Of a stretch of 64,000 nucleotides of DNA, positions 1 through 7,926 are shown piece by piece; the first letter of the stretch is position 1; the number at the start of each line of letters is the position of its first letter. The position numbers were made by a program, and so were the translations under genes. Origin of the DNA: Clostridiaceae bacterium (GTDB lineage Bacteria; Bacillota; Clostridia; Oscillospirales; Acutalibacteraceae). Where the stretch lies: contig JAUMVO010000010.1 in NCBI GenBank assembly GCA_030530095.1, positions 1 to 64,000 on the forward strand, given 5' to 3'. The notes beneath the pieces are model-generated. The model was not told the DNA's origin, made no database searches, and worked only from the letters and a program-made list of their open reading frames with translations.

Positions 1-403
1 AAGCAAATTTTGTTCTCTCTGCCATTGAACCGGAAACTATTGTGGCGGCAGTTGCACAGAATACGAGATTAAACACGAACGACGGTGCGTTGCCGTTTTC
101 AAGGAATGAACCGAAATCGGTCAGAATTTTAAGATTAGGTATTCCTATTATTCCGAAAGCATAATCCTCAGCCATCATCAGACTGAAACCGAGAAGAACG
201 AAAACAACTGTACCGATGCAGAAATCCATAAGATTTTTCATTATGATATTTCCTGCATTCTTTGCCCTTGTGAAACCCGTTTCAACCATCGCGAATCCTG
301 CCTGCATAAAGAATACCAGCGCGGCTCCGATTAAGAACCAGACACCGAAAACCTCAGTCGTTGCGGTTTCCTGTATGAGTCGGGTTATTTCTTCTATAGC
401 CAT
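1..403 (-). CDS. amt: Ammonium transporter, N-terminal part (runs off the window)
   Basis: Translating the complement from an ATG at 403 gives an uninterrupted frame to the window edge. It begins MAIEEITRLIQETATTEVFG and continues with the family hallmarks GAALVFFMQAGFAMVETG, RAKNAGNI and, near the edge, GSMAERTKF. These are the first transmembrane helices of the Amt/MEP/Rh family, which moves ammonium across the cytoplasmic membrane. Only about 134 residues are visible. The gene starts 22 bp after the glnN stop on the same strand, so it is probably cotranscribed with GSIII, linking uptake to assimilation. A weak AAGGGA ribosome site lies 11-12 nt upstream. The open frame on the other strand here is a shadow. 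Confidence 0.9.
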   Translation of the reverse strand, partial: MAIEEITRLIQETATTEVFGVWFLIGAALVFFMQAGFAMVETGFTRAKNAGNIIMKNLMDFCIGTVVFVLLGFSLMMAEDYAFGIIGIPNLKILTDFGSFLENGNAPSFVFNLVFCATAATIVSGSMAERTKFA

Positions 404-425
404 ATAAAATCAAATCCCTTACTGT

Positions 426-2519
426 TTATTTCACGCTGAAAAGAATATCGGCATAGGTCGGGAACGGCCAGTAATCCTTCGAGGTGAGCGTTTCGGCCTC
501 GTCGCTCGCCGCACGCAGCTCGCCCATTTTAACGAGCACGCTGTCGCGTATGACGTTAGCCTGCTTGCTGATTTCGGCGTTGGAATCAATGCCCGTTACC
601 GCATCCTCAAGCTCGTCCGCTTTTTCATAGATTGTGTCGGTCAGGTCAGACAGCTTTCTGACAAGCGCCGATTCGTAAGCGCAAGCAAGGTCGCTGTCGA
701 GCGCCTTCTTGGCCGCCGCGGATTTGGCGACCTCGGCACAGTACGCTTCAACCGCGGGCGCAATCTGCGTCTTGGCCATCGAAACCATGGTGTTTGCCTC
801 GATGATTACGGTCTTGACGTAGTTTTCAAGAGTAATCTCATATCTGGACTTGATTTCCGCCTTGGTAAACACTCCCTGAGAGGTAAGCATGTCGACGTTC
901 TTCTTGTCGAGCAGATGCGGAATTGCATCGGCCGTTGTACGGTAGTTGAGAAGTCCTCTCTTAGTTGCTTCTTTAATCCAGCTGTCGTCATAGCCGTTGC
1001 CGTTGAAAATGATACGCTTGTGATCCTTGATGGTCTTTACTATCATATCGTGAAGCGCTTTTTCAAAGTCCTTCGCGCCCTCAAGTCTGTCGGAGTAAAT
1101 CCTGAGCGATTCTGCAACCGCGCTGTTGAGCATAATGTTCGCGCAAGCTATACTGTTTGACGAACCGAGCATGCGGAACTCAAACTTGTTACCCGTAAAT
1201 GCAAAAGGTGAAGTTCTGTTTCTGTCGGTCGTGTCACGGTTGAATTTCGGAAGCACGTCAACGCCGAGTCTCATCTGCGTTTTTTTGGCTGACTTGTACG
1301 GTGTTCCGCTTTCGATAGCGTAAAGTACGGCGTTGAGCTCATCGCCCAGGAAAATCGAAACAACTGCAGGCGGCGCTTCGTTTGCGCCGAGCCTGTGGTC
1401 GTTGCCTGCCGTTGCAACCGAAATCCTGAGTAAATCCTGATAATCGTCAACCGCCTTGATAACCGCACACAGGAAAAGCAGGAACTGAGCGTTCTCATAA
1501 GGCGTTTCGCCGGGGGAAAGCAGATTCTGCCCCGCGTCGGTAGCAATCGACCAGTTGTTATGCTTACCGCTTCCGTTCACACCCGCAAACGGCTTTTCGT
1601 GAAGCAGGCATACAAGTCCGTGATTCGCGGCAACCTTCTGCATAATCTCCATTGTAATCTGGTTGTGGTCTGTCGCTATATTGGTTGTCGTATAGATAGG
1701 CGCCAGCTCATGCTGAGCGGGAGCAACCTCGTTGTGCTCCGTCTTCGCAAGGATGCCGAGCTTCCAGAGCTCGTCGTTAAGCTCCTCCATATAAGCGGCA
1801 ACTCTCGGCTTGATAACGCCGAAGTAGTGGTCGTCCATCTCCTGCCCCTTGGGAGCCTTGGCTCCGAAAAGCGTTCTGCCCGTGAAGCGCAGATCGGGAC
1901 GTTCGTCGTAAACCTCCTTCGTGATAAGGAAGTATTCCTGCTCGGGACCGACCGAACTTACAACTCTCTTGACCGAATTGTTGCCGAAGAGTCTGAGTAT
2001 TCTAAGAGCCTGCTTGTTGAGAGCTTCCATCGAGCGAAGCAACGGAGTTTTCTTATCAAGCGCGTGACCGCTGTATGAACAGAACGCAGTCGGGATACAG
2101 AGCGTTTTTCCTTTTATAAATGCGTATGATGTCGGGTCCCATGCGGTATAGCCTCTCGCCTCAAACGTTGCGCGAAGTCCGCCTGACGGGAATGACGACG
2201 CGTCGGGCTCGCCCTTTATAAGCTCCTTGCCGGAGAATTCCATTATTACTCCGCCGTCGGGCGACGGTGCGATAAAGCTGTCGTGCTTCTCAGCGGTAAT
2301 GCCTGTAAGCGGCTGGAACCAATGTGTGAAATGTGTTGCTCCGTTGGCAACCGCCCAGTCCTTCATGGCTATAGCAACGGCATTTGCAACGCCTATATCA
2401 AGTTCCGTGCCCTCGTCAATGGTCTTTTTCAGTGAATTATAAACATCCGCCGAAAGCATTGACTTCATGTTTCTGTCGTCAAAGACCTTGCTGCCGAAAT
2501 AATCTGTTACAGTTTTCAT
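426..2519 (-). CDS. glnN: Glutamine synthetase type III
   Basis: ATP-dependent ligation of ammonium to glutamate in the cytoplasm. At 697 aa it has the usual GSIII length, much longer than the 440-470 aa of GSI. Visible signatures include the substrate/metal region [14 protein letters not shown], the nucleotide-binding stretch [13 protein letters not shown], and [15 protein letters not shown]. The N-terminal [15 protein letters not shown] is typical of bacteroidal/clostridial GSIII. The gene has a consensus promoter (2692-2720) and a leader with two stem-loops, the second terminator-like, so attenuation is likely. It is followed directly by amt and is divergent from the glutamate synthase genes, so GS and GOGAT functions are expressed from the same intergenic region. 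Confidence 0.95.
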   Translation of the reverse strand: MKTVTDYFGSKVFDDRNMKSMLSADVYNSLKKTIDEGTELDIGVANAVAIAMKDWAVANGATHFTHWFQPLTGITAEKHDSFIAPSPDGGVIMEFSGKELIKGEPDASSFPSGGLRATFEARGYTAWDPTSYAFIKGKTLCIPTAFCSYSGHALDKKTPLLRSMEALNKQALRILRLFGNNSVKRVVSSVGPEQEYFLITKEVYDERPDLRFTGRTLFGAKAPKGQEMDDHYFGVIKPRVAAYMEELNDELWKLGILAKTEHNEVAPAQHELAPIYTTTNIATDHNQITMEIMQKVAANHGLVCLLHEKPFAGVNGSGKHNNWSIATDAGQNLLSPGETPYENAQFLLFLCAVIKAVDDYQDLLRISVATAGNDHRLGANEAPPAVVSIFLGDELNAVLYAIESGTPYKSAKKTQMRLGVDVLPKFNRDTTDRNRTSPFAFTGNKFEFRMLGSSNSIACANIMLNSAVAESLRIYSDRLEGAKDFEKALHDMIVKTIKDHKRIIFNGNGYDDSWIKEATKRGLLNYRTTADAIPHLLDKKNVDMLTSQGVFTKAEIKSRYEITLENYVKTVIIEANTMVSMAKTQIAPAVEAYCAEVAKSAAAKKALDSDLACAYESALVRKLSDLTDTIYEKADELEDAVTGIDSNAEISKQANVIRDSVLVKMGELRAASDEAETLTSKDYWPFPTYADILFSVK

Positions 2520-2570
2520 AATGAATTCTCCTTTTTGTCTGAATTTTTTGTTTTTGCCTTAAAAACGAGA

Positions 2571-2686
2571 AAAAGGCACCTTTAATGCTTGAAAAACATT
2601 AAAGACACCTTTGCCTTTTATAAAAACATTTGCCAAAAGAGAAAGACGCCTTTGAGAAAAACTCAAAGACGCCATTGCCTTTATGC
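2571..2686 (-). promoter_or_regulatory. glnN leader with tandem hairpins, the second terminator-like
   Basis: Read on the minus strand, the untranslated leader holds two similar stem-loops. The first (about 2675-2644) has a stem of about 12 bp closed by a TTTTT loop. The second (2612-2572) is a 16-bp stem with G-U pairs, followed at once by a T-rich run, which is the shape of an intrinsic terminator. Both repeat the same sequence skeleton (AAAGGCAA-GG-GTCTTT on the left arm and AAAGG-G-CTTT on the right). A terminator before the start codon implies attenuation. The ANTAR protein at 9173-9757 is the obvious candidate antiterminator. The loops are not the A1/G4 hexaloops of described ANTAR targets, so that link is inference. 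Confidence 0.6.
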
Positions 2687-2691
2687 AGTGC

Positions 2692-2720
2692 ATTATACAC
2701 CCGCCAAAACCGTTTGTCAA
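2692..2720 (-). promoter_or_regulatory. glnN promoter (sigma-A type)
   Basis: On the minus strand, TTGACA (2720-2715) and TATAAT (2697-2692) are both perfect consensus hexamers and are separated by exactly 17 bp. The predicted start near 2685 yields the roughly 165-nt hairpin-bearing leader of glnN. A promoter this strong without an obvious operator fits regulation after initiation. Confidence 0.8.
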
Positions 2721-2783
2721 CCCCGATTTTTGAATTTTTCAAAATCCGTTCCTGCAAATATTGCGTTTTTGTCAACTTTTTCC

Positions 2784-2812
2784 TTGACATTTTGCAGGAT
2801 TTAGTATAGAAT
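2784..2812 (+). promoter_or_regulatory. Promoter of the glutamate synthase operon
   Basis: TTGACA (2784-2789), a 17-bp spacer and TAGAAT (2807-2812) lie on the plus strand. Initiation near 2818 would place the start of the RNA immediately before the terminator hairpin at 2827-2880. Confidence 0.65.
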
Positions 2813-2814
2813 AC

Positions 2815-2880
2815 TTGCAAATGAGCAAAGGCGTTCATCCCGATACGTATATTCTGCGTGTCGGGGTGGACCTTTTTTTA
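2815..2880 (+). terminator. Leader terminator/attenuator before the glutamate synthase operon
   Basis: A small TTGC/GCAA hairpin with a six-base AAATGA loop (2815-2828) precedes and overlaps a long stem (left arm 2827-2847, right arm 2857-2874) that ends in seven T residues. This intrinsic terminator sits between the promoter and the first start codon (2917). Constitutive termination here would silence the operon, so it is best read as an attenuator. The hexaloop has A at position 1 but T, not G, at position 4, so it only approaches the published ANTAR consensus. Confidence 0.65.
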
Positions 2881-2916
2881 TTGCCCAGATTACTGATTTA
2901 TAAAGGGTGGCTTGAA

Positions 2917-4011
2917 ATGATAAAAGAAGGTCAGATAAGAATTCCCTCGGGCTGCGCGATAGCAGCGGTTATCTCGAAGGAGGGTAAGCGCTTTTCGGGC
3001 GAAATGATAACCGAGGCAATGAAGCCTATGCATGACCGTTCCAACGGCCTGGGCGGCGGCTTTGCGGCATACGGCATCTATCCCGAATACAGGGATTATT
3101 ATGCGCTTCACATCTTCTTTGACTGCCGCGATACACGTAAGGCGTGCGAAGCGTTTATAAAGGAACGCTTTGAAATAGTAAAGGGTGAAATCATACCGAC
3201 CAGAAAGATACCGTCAATTACCGACGAGCCGTTAATCTGGCGTTATTTCGTGGCTCCGCTGAAATCCGAGCTTGCAAACCTTCAGCTTGACGAAAAGGAA
3301 TTTGTCGCAAGGACGGTCGTAAAAATCAATTCCGATATGAAAGGCGCGTACGTCTTTTCAAGCGGTAAAAACATGGGTACGTTCAAGGCGGTCGGCTATC
3401 CCGAGGACGTCGGCGTTTTTTATAAGCTCGACGAGTACGAGGGCTATTCGTGGACGGCACACGGCAGATACCCGACCAACACTCCCGGATGGTGGGGCGG
3501 CGCCCATCCGTTCACGCTGCTTGACTGGTCGATAGTTCATAACGGCGAGATTTCATCCTACGACGCGAACAGAAGATATATTGAAATGTTCGGTTACAAA
3601 TGCACGCTTCAGACCGATACCGAGGTTATAACGTATATAATGGATTACCTTATCCGTGTTCAGGGCTTAACGCTTTGTGAAGCTGCAAGCGTAATTGCCG
3701 CACCGTTCTGGGAAACGATAGAGCGAAAAACGGACATAGCAGACAAAAACAAGCACATCTATCTGCGCGGTATGTTCCCGAGTCTGTTGATAACCGGCCC
3801 GTTTTCGATAGTGCTCGGCTTCAACGGAGGTCTTATGGCTCTGAATGACAGACTTAAGCTGCGTTCAATGGTTGTCGGCGAAAAGGATGACAGGGTGTTT
3901 ATCGCGAGCGAGGAAGCGGCGATAAGAACTATGGAGCCCGACGCCGGAAATATCTGGATACCCGCAGGCGGCGAGCCCGTAATAGTTAAAGTAAAGGAGG
4001 GTGCGTATTGA
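2917..4011 (+). CDS. Glutamate synthase, glutamine amidotransferase subunit (split GltB)
   Basis: Class II amidotransferase subunit that hydrolyses glutamine and passes ammonia to the FMN subunit. It corresponds to the N-terminal domain of GltB made as a separate chain (364 aa), as in archaeal-type enzymes. Seen: the probable catalytic Cys in PSGCAIAAVI near the N-terminus, HGRYPTNTPGWWGGAHPF, the oxyanion/glutamine loop HNGEISSYDANR, and QTDTEVITYI. I start at 2917 because the ATG follows AAGGGTGG at a good distance and lies after the leader terminator. An in-frame start at 2815 would put the coding region through that hairpin. The stop overlaps the next start (TGATG), so translation is probably coupled. 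Confidence 0.9.
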   Translation: MIKEGQIRIPSGCAIAAVISKEGKRFSGEMITEAMKPMHDRSNGLGGGFAAYGIYPEYRDYYALHIFFDCRDTRKACEAFIKERFEIVKGEIIPTRKIPSITDEPLIWRYFVAPLKSELANLQLDEKEFVARTVVKINSDMKGAYVFSSGKNMGTFKAVGYPEDVGVFYKLDEYEGYSWTAHGRYPTNTPGWWGGAHPFTLLDWSIVHNGEISSYDANRRYIEMFGYKCTLQTDTEVITYIMDYLIRVQGLTLCEAASVIAAPFWETIERKTDIADKNKHIYLRGMFPSLLITGPFSIVLGFNGGLMALNDRLKLRSMVVGEKDDRVFIASEEAAIRTMEPDAGNIWIPAGGEPVIVKVKEGAY

Positions 4012-5516
4012 TGGGCGTTGAATTCATTTTCCCCGAATTCGAGGTTGTAAGAAACGAAAACCGCTGTATTGCCTGCCGCGTATGCGAGAGACAGTGCGCA
4101 AACGAAGTTCATACGTTCAGCGCCGAAAAGGACATAATGCTTTCCGACGAAACAAAATGCGTCAACTGTCAGCGTTGTGTTTCGCTTTGTCCGACAAGAG
4201 CGCTCAAGATAGTTAAGAGCGACTGTACCCTTCGGGAAAACGCCAACTGGCAGAACGATACGATTAAAGAAATATACAAGCAGGCGAACAGCGGCGGCGT
4301 GCTGCTCTCGTCAATGGGCAATCCGAAGCCGTTTCCGGTCTATTGGGACAGGATACTCATAAATGCTTCTCAGGTTACGAATCCGCCTATCGATCCGCTT
4401 CGCGAGCCAATGGAAACAAGAGTATTCTTAGGCAAGAAGCCTGCCGGAATCGAACGCGACGAAAACGGACAGCTCAAAAACAATCTGCCCGTTCACCTTG
4501 AACTGTCAATGCCGATTATGTTCTCGGCTATGAGCTACGGCTCGATAAGCTACAATGCGCACGCCGCTCTTGCAAGGGCGGCGACAGAGCTCGGCATACT
4601 CTACAACACGGGCGAAGGCGGACTGCACGAGGATTTCTACTGCTACGGCGAAAACACTATAGTTCAGGTGGCAAGCGGCCGTTTCGGCGTGCATGAGGAC
4701 TACCTCAAAGCGGGCGCGGCAATCGAAATCAAAATGGGACAGGGCGCAAAGCCCGGCATCGGCGGTCATCTTCCGGGTGAAAAAATCGTTGACGACGTTT
4801 CAAGAACGCGCATGATACCCGAGGGCTCTGACGCTATCTCCCCTGCTCCCCATCACGATATCTACTCAATAGAGGACTTGCGTCAGCTTGTCTTTTCGCT
4901 TAAAGAGGCAACTCAATACAGTAAGCCCGTCATAGTCAAGGTTGCGGCGGTTCACAACATCGCCGCCATAGCCAGCGGAATTGCGAGAAGCGGCGCGGAC
5001 ATCATAGCCATTGACGGCTTCCGCGGCGGCACGGGCGCGGCGCCGACAAGGATACGCGACAACGTCGGAATTCCCATTGAACTCGCGCTTGCATCGGTTG
5101 ACAGAAGACTCCGCGACGAGGGCATACGCAATAACGTTTCGCTCGTGGTCGGCGGCTCCGTGCGAAGCGCGTCGGACGTTGTAAAGGCGATTGCGCTGGG
5201 TGCGGACGCCTGCTACATAGCTACTGCGGCACTGCTTGCGCTGGGCTGCCATCTCTGCCGCACCTGTCAGAGCGGCAGATGTAACTGGGGCATAGCCACA
5301 CAGAAGCCCGAGCTTGTCAAACGTCTTAACCCCGATATCGGCTGTGAAAGGCTTGTTAATCTAATGAACGCGTGGCGTCATGAAATCAAGGAGCTTATGG
5401 GCGGTATGGGTATCAACTCCATCGAAGCCTTAAAGGGCAACCGTCTGATGCTTCGCGGCGTAGGTCTTAATCAGAAGGAACTTGAAATACTCGGTATTTC
5501 ACATGCGGGAGAATAG
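4011..5516 (+). CDS. Glutamate synthase, FMN/Fe-S synthase subunit (split GltB)
   Basis: Central catalytic subunit that makes glutamate from 2-oxoglutarate and ammonia on FMN. The N-terminal 70 residues form a two-cluster ferredoxin domain (CIACRVCERQC and CVNCQRCVSLCPTRA). The remainder is the FMN-binding barrel, with SYGSISYNAHAALARAA, GEGG, KMGQGAKPGIGGHLPG, DGFRGGTGAAP and a C-terminal cluster motif CHLCRTCQSGRCNWG. The length (501 aa) and fused ferredoxin match archaeal-type GltB rather than the 1500-aa bacterial alpha chain. The ATG at 4011 follows AAAGGAGG, so the TTG one codon upstream is less likely. Confidence 0.92.
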   Translation: MGVEFIFPEFEVVRNENRCIACRVCERQCANEVHTFSAEKDIMLSDETKCVNCQRCVSLCPTRALKIVKSDCTLRENANWQNDTIKEIYKQANSGGVLLSSMGNPKPFPVYWDRILINASQVTNPPIDPLREPMETRVFLGKKPAGIERDENGQLKNNLPVHLELSMPIMFSAMSYGSISYNAHAALARAATELGILYNTGEGGLHEDFYCYGENTIVQVASGRFGVHEDYLKAGAAIEIKMGQGAKPGIGGHLPGEKIVDDVSRTRMIPEGSDAISPAPHHDIYSIEDLRQLVFSLKEATQYSKPVIVKVAAVHNIAAIASGIARSGADIIAIDGFRGGTGAAPTRIRDNVGIPIELALASVDRRLRDEGIRNNVSLVVGGSVRSASDVVKAIALGADACYIATAALLALGCHLCRTCQSGRCNWGIATQKPELVKRLNPDIGCERLVNLMNAWRHEIKELMGGMGINSIEALKGNRLMLRGVGLNQKELEILGISHAGE

Positions 5517-5519
5517 AAA

Positions 5520-5951
5520 ATGAAAAGAATTTTTGTAAATGAAGACTGGTGTCTCGGATGCCATCTGTGCGAATATAACTGTGCGTTTGCCAATTCGGGA
5601 CTTACGGATATGACGGACCTGAAGGGAAAACGCATTTACCCGAGAATTCATATCGAGGGCAACGACAGAATTTCCTTTGCCGTTTCCTGCCGTCACTGTA
5701 CCGACCCGATATGTGTCAAAAGCTGTATCGCAGGGGCAATTTCCAAAGACGGCGAAGTAGTGAAAATCGACAAAGAGAAATGCGTCGGCTGTCTGACCTG
5801 CGTGCTGGTTTGTCCGTACGGAGCGCTCGCTCCCAATGAAAACGGAGTTATGCAGAAATGCGAGCTCTGCCTTGAGAATTCCTGCGGAGAGCCTGCCTGT
5901 GTAAGCGGCTGTCCGAACAGAGCGATAGTCTATGAACAGCGAGGTGAATAA
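5520..5951 (+). CDS. Multi-cluster 4Fe-4S ferredoxin subunit
   Basis: A 143-aa iron-sulfur protein of the HycB/DmsB-like type. Cys groups are CLGCHLCEYNC (about residues 11-21), CRHCTDPICVKSC, CVGCLTCVLVCPYG and CELCLENSCGEPACVSGC, consistent with several [4Fe-4S] clusters. It begins 3 nt after the FMN-subunit gene and ends just before the flavoprotein, so it probably carries electrons between the flavoprotein and the synthase subunit. The physiological donor (NADPH, NADH or ferredoxin) cannot be told from the sequence. Confidence 0.85.
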   Translation: MKRIFVNEDWCLGCHLCEYNCAFANSGLTDMTDLKGKRIYPRIHIEGNDRISFAVSCRHCTDPICVKSCIAGAISKDGEVVKIDKEKCVGCLTCVLVCPYGALAPNENGVMQKCELCLENSCGEPACVSGCPNRAIVYEQRGE

Positions 5952-5952
5952 G

Positions 5953-7182
5953 GTGAAGCATTACGTTATTATCGGCAACTGTGTTGCGGCCGTCGGATGT
6001 ATAGAGGGCATCCGCAGTAAGGACAGTGAAGGCGAGATTACCGTTATCTCCGCCGAAAAACGCCCCGCCTACTGCCGTCCGCTTATCTCGTACTATCTTG
6101 AAGGGATGACCGATATTGAAAAGATGAGCTACAGACCTGCGGATTTTTATGACAGAATGAAATGCAGGGTAGTTTACGATACGGCAACCGACATCGACTC
6201 TAAGCACAAAAAGATTCATACCGAAAACTCGGGTGAATTCGCCTACGATTCGCTTTGTATTGCGACGGGCTCGTCGGCGTTCGTGCCGCCGTTTGAAGGG
6301 CTTGAAACGGTGAAAAAGAAGTTTTGCTTTATGACGCTTGACGACGCGCTCGCACTTGAAAATGCGCTTACCGACAAGACAAGGGTTTTCATAGTCGGCG
6401 CGGGACTGATAGGTCTTAAATGCGCGGAAGGAATAGCACAAAGAGTCGGAAAAATCACCGTCTGCGATATGGCTGACAGAGTGCTTTCGAGCATACTTGA
6501 CGAAAGCTGTGCATCTGTTATGCAGAAACAGCTTGAGGAAAACGGCATTGATTTTATGCTCGGCGACAGTGTCGAGCGCTTCGATAAAAATAAAGCATTT
6601 ATGAAGAACGGCGACGAGATTGAATTTGACATTCTTGTCCTCGCCGTAGGCGTCAGGGCGAGAACGGCGCTCGCCTGCAAGGCGGGCTGCAGGACTGACA
6701 GAGGAATTATAATTGACAAATATATGAAAACCGATATTCCCGATATCTTTGCCGCGGGTGACTGCGCTCAGGGCGACGATATGCTTTCAGGCGAAAAGCG
6801 TATTATCGCTATAATGCCCAACGCGTATTTTCAGGGCTTTACCGCAGGCGAGAATATGGCGGGCGCATACGAGGCGTTTGACAAGGCAATCGCTATGAAT
6901 TCCATAGGCTTTTTCGGTCTCAACGTTATGACCGCCGGAAAATACGACGGCGAAAAGTACGTACAGCTTGACAACGGTTCTGTAAAGCAGCTGTACATTA
7001 AGGACGGATATCTTAACGGCTTTATTATCATAGGCGGTAAGGAGAGAGCGGGAATCTACACCAATTTCATCCGCGAGAGAATACCGCTTGATACCGTTGA
7101 TTTTGAGACACTTAAAAGAGTTGCGTCCAATATTGCATTTTCAAACGAAACACGTAGAAAAAAGTTCGGAGGTGTGGTATAA
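5953..7182 (+). CDS. NAD(P)/FAD-dependent oxidoreductase of the glutamate synthase cluster
   Basis: Pyridine-nucleotide disulfide oxidoreductase fold of about 409 aa. The N-terminal strand HYVIIGNCVAAVGCIEGIR is a Rossmann-like FAD site, lacking one canonical glycine. A second nucleotide-binding motif, VFIVGAGLIGLKCAEGI, lies near residue 145, and the FAD-binding TDIPDIFAAGDCAQ near residue 270. It probably oxidises NAD(P)H and feeds the ferredoxin subunit, replacing the usual GltD beta chain. I chose GTG 5953, preceded by GAGGTG; an in-frame ATG at 5932 would overlap the ferredoxin gene by 20 nt and has no visible ribosome site. Confidence 0.82.
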   Translation: MKHYVIIGNCVAAVGCIEGIRSKDSEGEITVISAEKRPAYCRPLISYYLEGMTDIEKMSYRPADFYDRMKCRVVYDTATDIDSKHKKIHTENSGEFAYDSLCIATGSSAFVPPFEGLETVKKKFCFMTLDDALALENALTDKTRVFIVGAGLIGLKCAEGIAQRVGKITVCDMADRVLSSILDESCASVMQKQLEENGIDFMLGDSVERFDKNKAFMKNGDEIEFDILVLAVGVRARTALACKAGCRTDRGIIIDKYMKTDIPDIFAAGDCAQGDDMLSGEKRIIAIMPNAYFQGFTAGENMAGAYEAFDKAIAMNSIGFFGLNVMTAGKYDGEKYVQLDNGSVKQLYIKDGYLNGFIIIGGKERAGIYTNFIRERIPLDTVDFETLKRVASNIAFSNETRRKKFGGVV

Positions 7183-7183
7183 T

Positions 7184-7900
7184 ATGATATTAAATGTTCA
7201 GGGACTTGACTATACGGCTATAAACGAACTGATCCGTAATCAGAAGCGCGACTGTACGCTCGACAACTGTTGCGGTCAGCGTTTTATCGCGGCGGGTATG
7301 GCCGATAAGAAAATCACTCTCAACGGCGTGCCGGGGAATGCTCTGGGAGCTTACCTCAACGGTGCCGTCATAACCGTCAACGGCAACGCGCAGGACGCGG
7401 TCGGCGACACCATGAACGAGGGTAAGATTATAGTCAACGGCAATATCGGCGACACCGCCGGCTACGCCATGCGCGGCGGCAGGATTTACGTCAGAGGCAA
7501 CGCAGGATACCGCGCGGGAATTCATATGAAGGAATACAAAGAAAAGGTTCCTCTTATGATAATCGGCGGAACTGCGGGAAGCTTTCTCGGCGAATATCAG
7601 GCAGGCGGAATAATAATTGTGCTTAACCTTGAAAAAAAGGAAAAGATTGTCAGCAATTTCACCTGCACGGGTATGCACGGCGGAAAAATGTATCTGCGTT
7701 CGGACTGTAAGAATATTGTTTTTCCGAATCAGGTCACGGCAAAGCGTGCCGATGAAAACGACTTGAAGCAGTTAAGAAAGCATCTTACCGAATACTGCAA
7801 ACTGTTCTCGCTGAATATCGACGAGGTGCTTGACTCGCCGTTCACGGTCGTCAGCCCCGATTCAAAAAATCCCTACAAGCAAATGTACGTAGCAAATTAG
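7184..7900 (+). CDS. Glutamate synthase, GXGXG (C-terminal) subunit
   Basis: A right-handed beta-helix subunit equivalent to the C-terminal domain of GltB. The repeating glycine pattern is visible (VNGNAQDAVGDTMNEGKI, VNGNIGDTAGYAMRGGRI, VRGNAGYRAGIHMKEY). The domain is structural and helps hold the ammonia tunnel and FMN domain. The ATG at 7184 follows CGGAGGTG and starts 1 nt after the flavoprotein stop. This gives 238 aa and excludes a longer frame that would run back into the upstream gene. It completes the set of subunits for a four- or five-chain GOGAT. Confidence 0.9.
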   Translation: MILNVQGLDYTAINELIRNQKRDCTLDNCCGQRFIAAGMADKKITLNGVPGNALGAYLNGAVITVNGNAQDAVGDTMNEGKIIVNGNIGDTAGYAMRGGRIYVRGNAGYRAGIHMKEYKEKVPLMIIGGTAGSFLGEYQAGGIIIVLNLEKKEKIVSNFTCTGMHGGKMYLRSDCKNIVFPNQVTAKRADENDLKQLRKHLTEYCKLFSLNIDEVLDSPFTVVSPDSKNPYKQMYVAN

Positions 7901-7926
7901 ATTTCTTTTCAGGAAGGACTGATTAT

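Noticed and set aside
216..407. 63-codon plus-strand frame at the window start
   Set aside because: The minus strand here encodes an unmistakable ammonium transporter N-terminus.
2815..2828. A textbook ANTAR-target hexaloop
   Set aside because: The loop is AAATGA: A at position 1 fits but position 4 is T, not G, and the partner hairpin has a larger loop. It is only suggestive.
2815..2916. N-terminal extension of the amidotransferase subunit from the ATG at 2821 or upstream
   Set aside because: The extension would translate through the leader terminator, has no ribosome site and is absent from the family; the ATG at 2917 has a good site.
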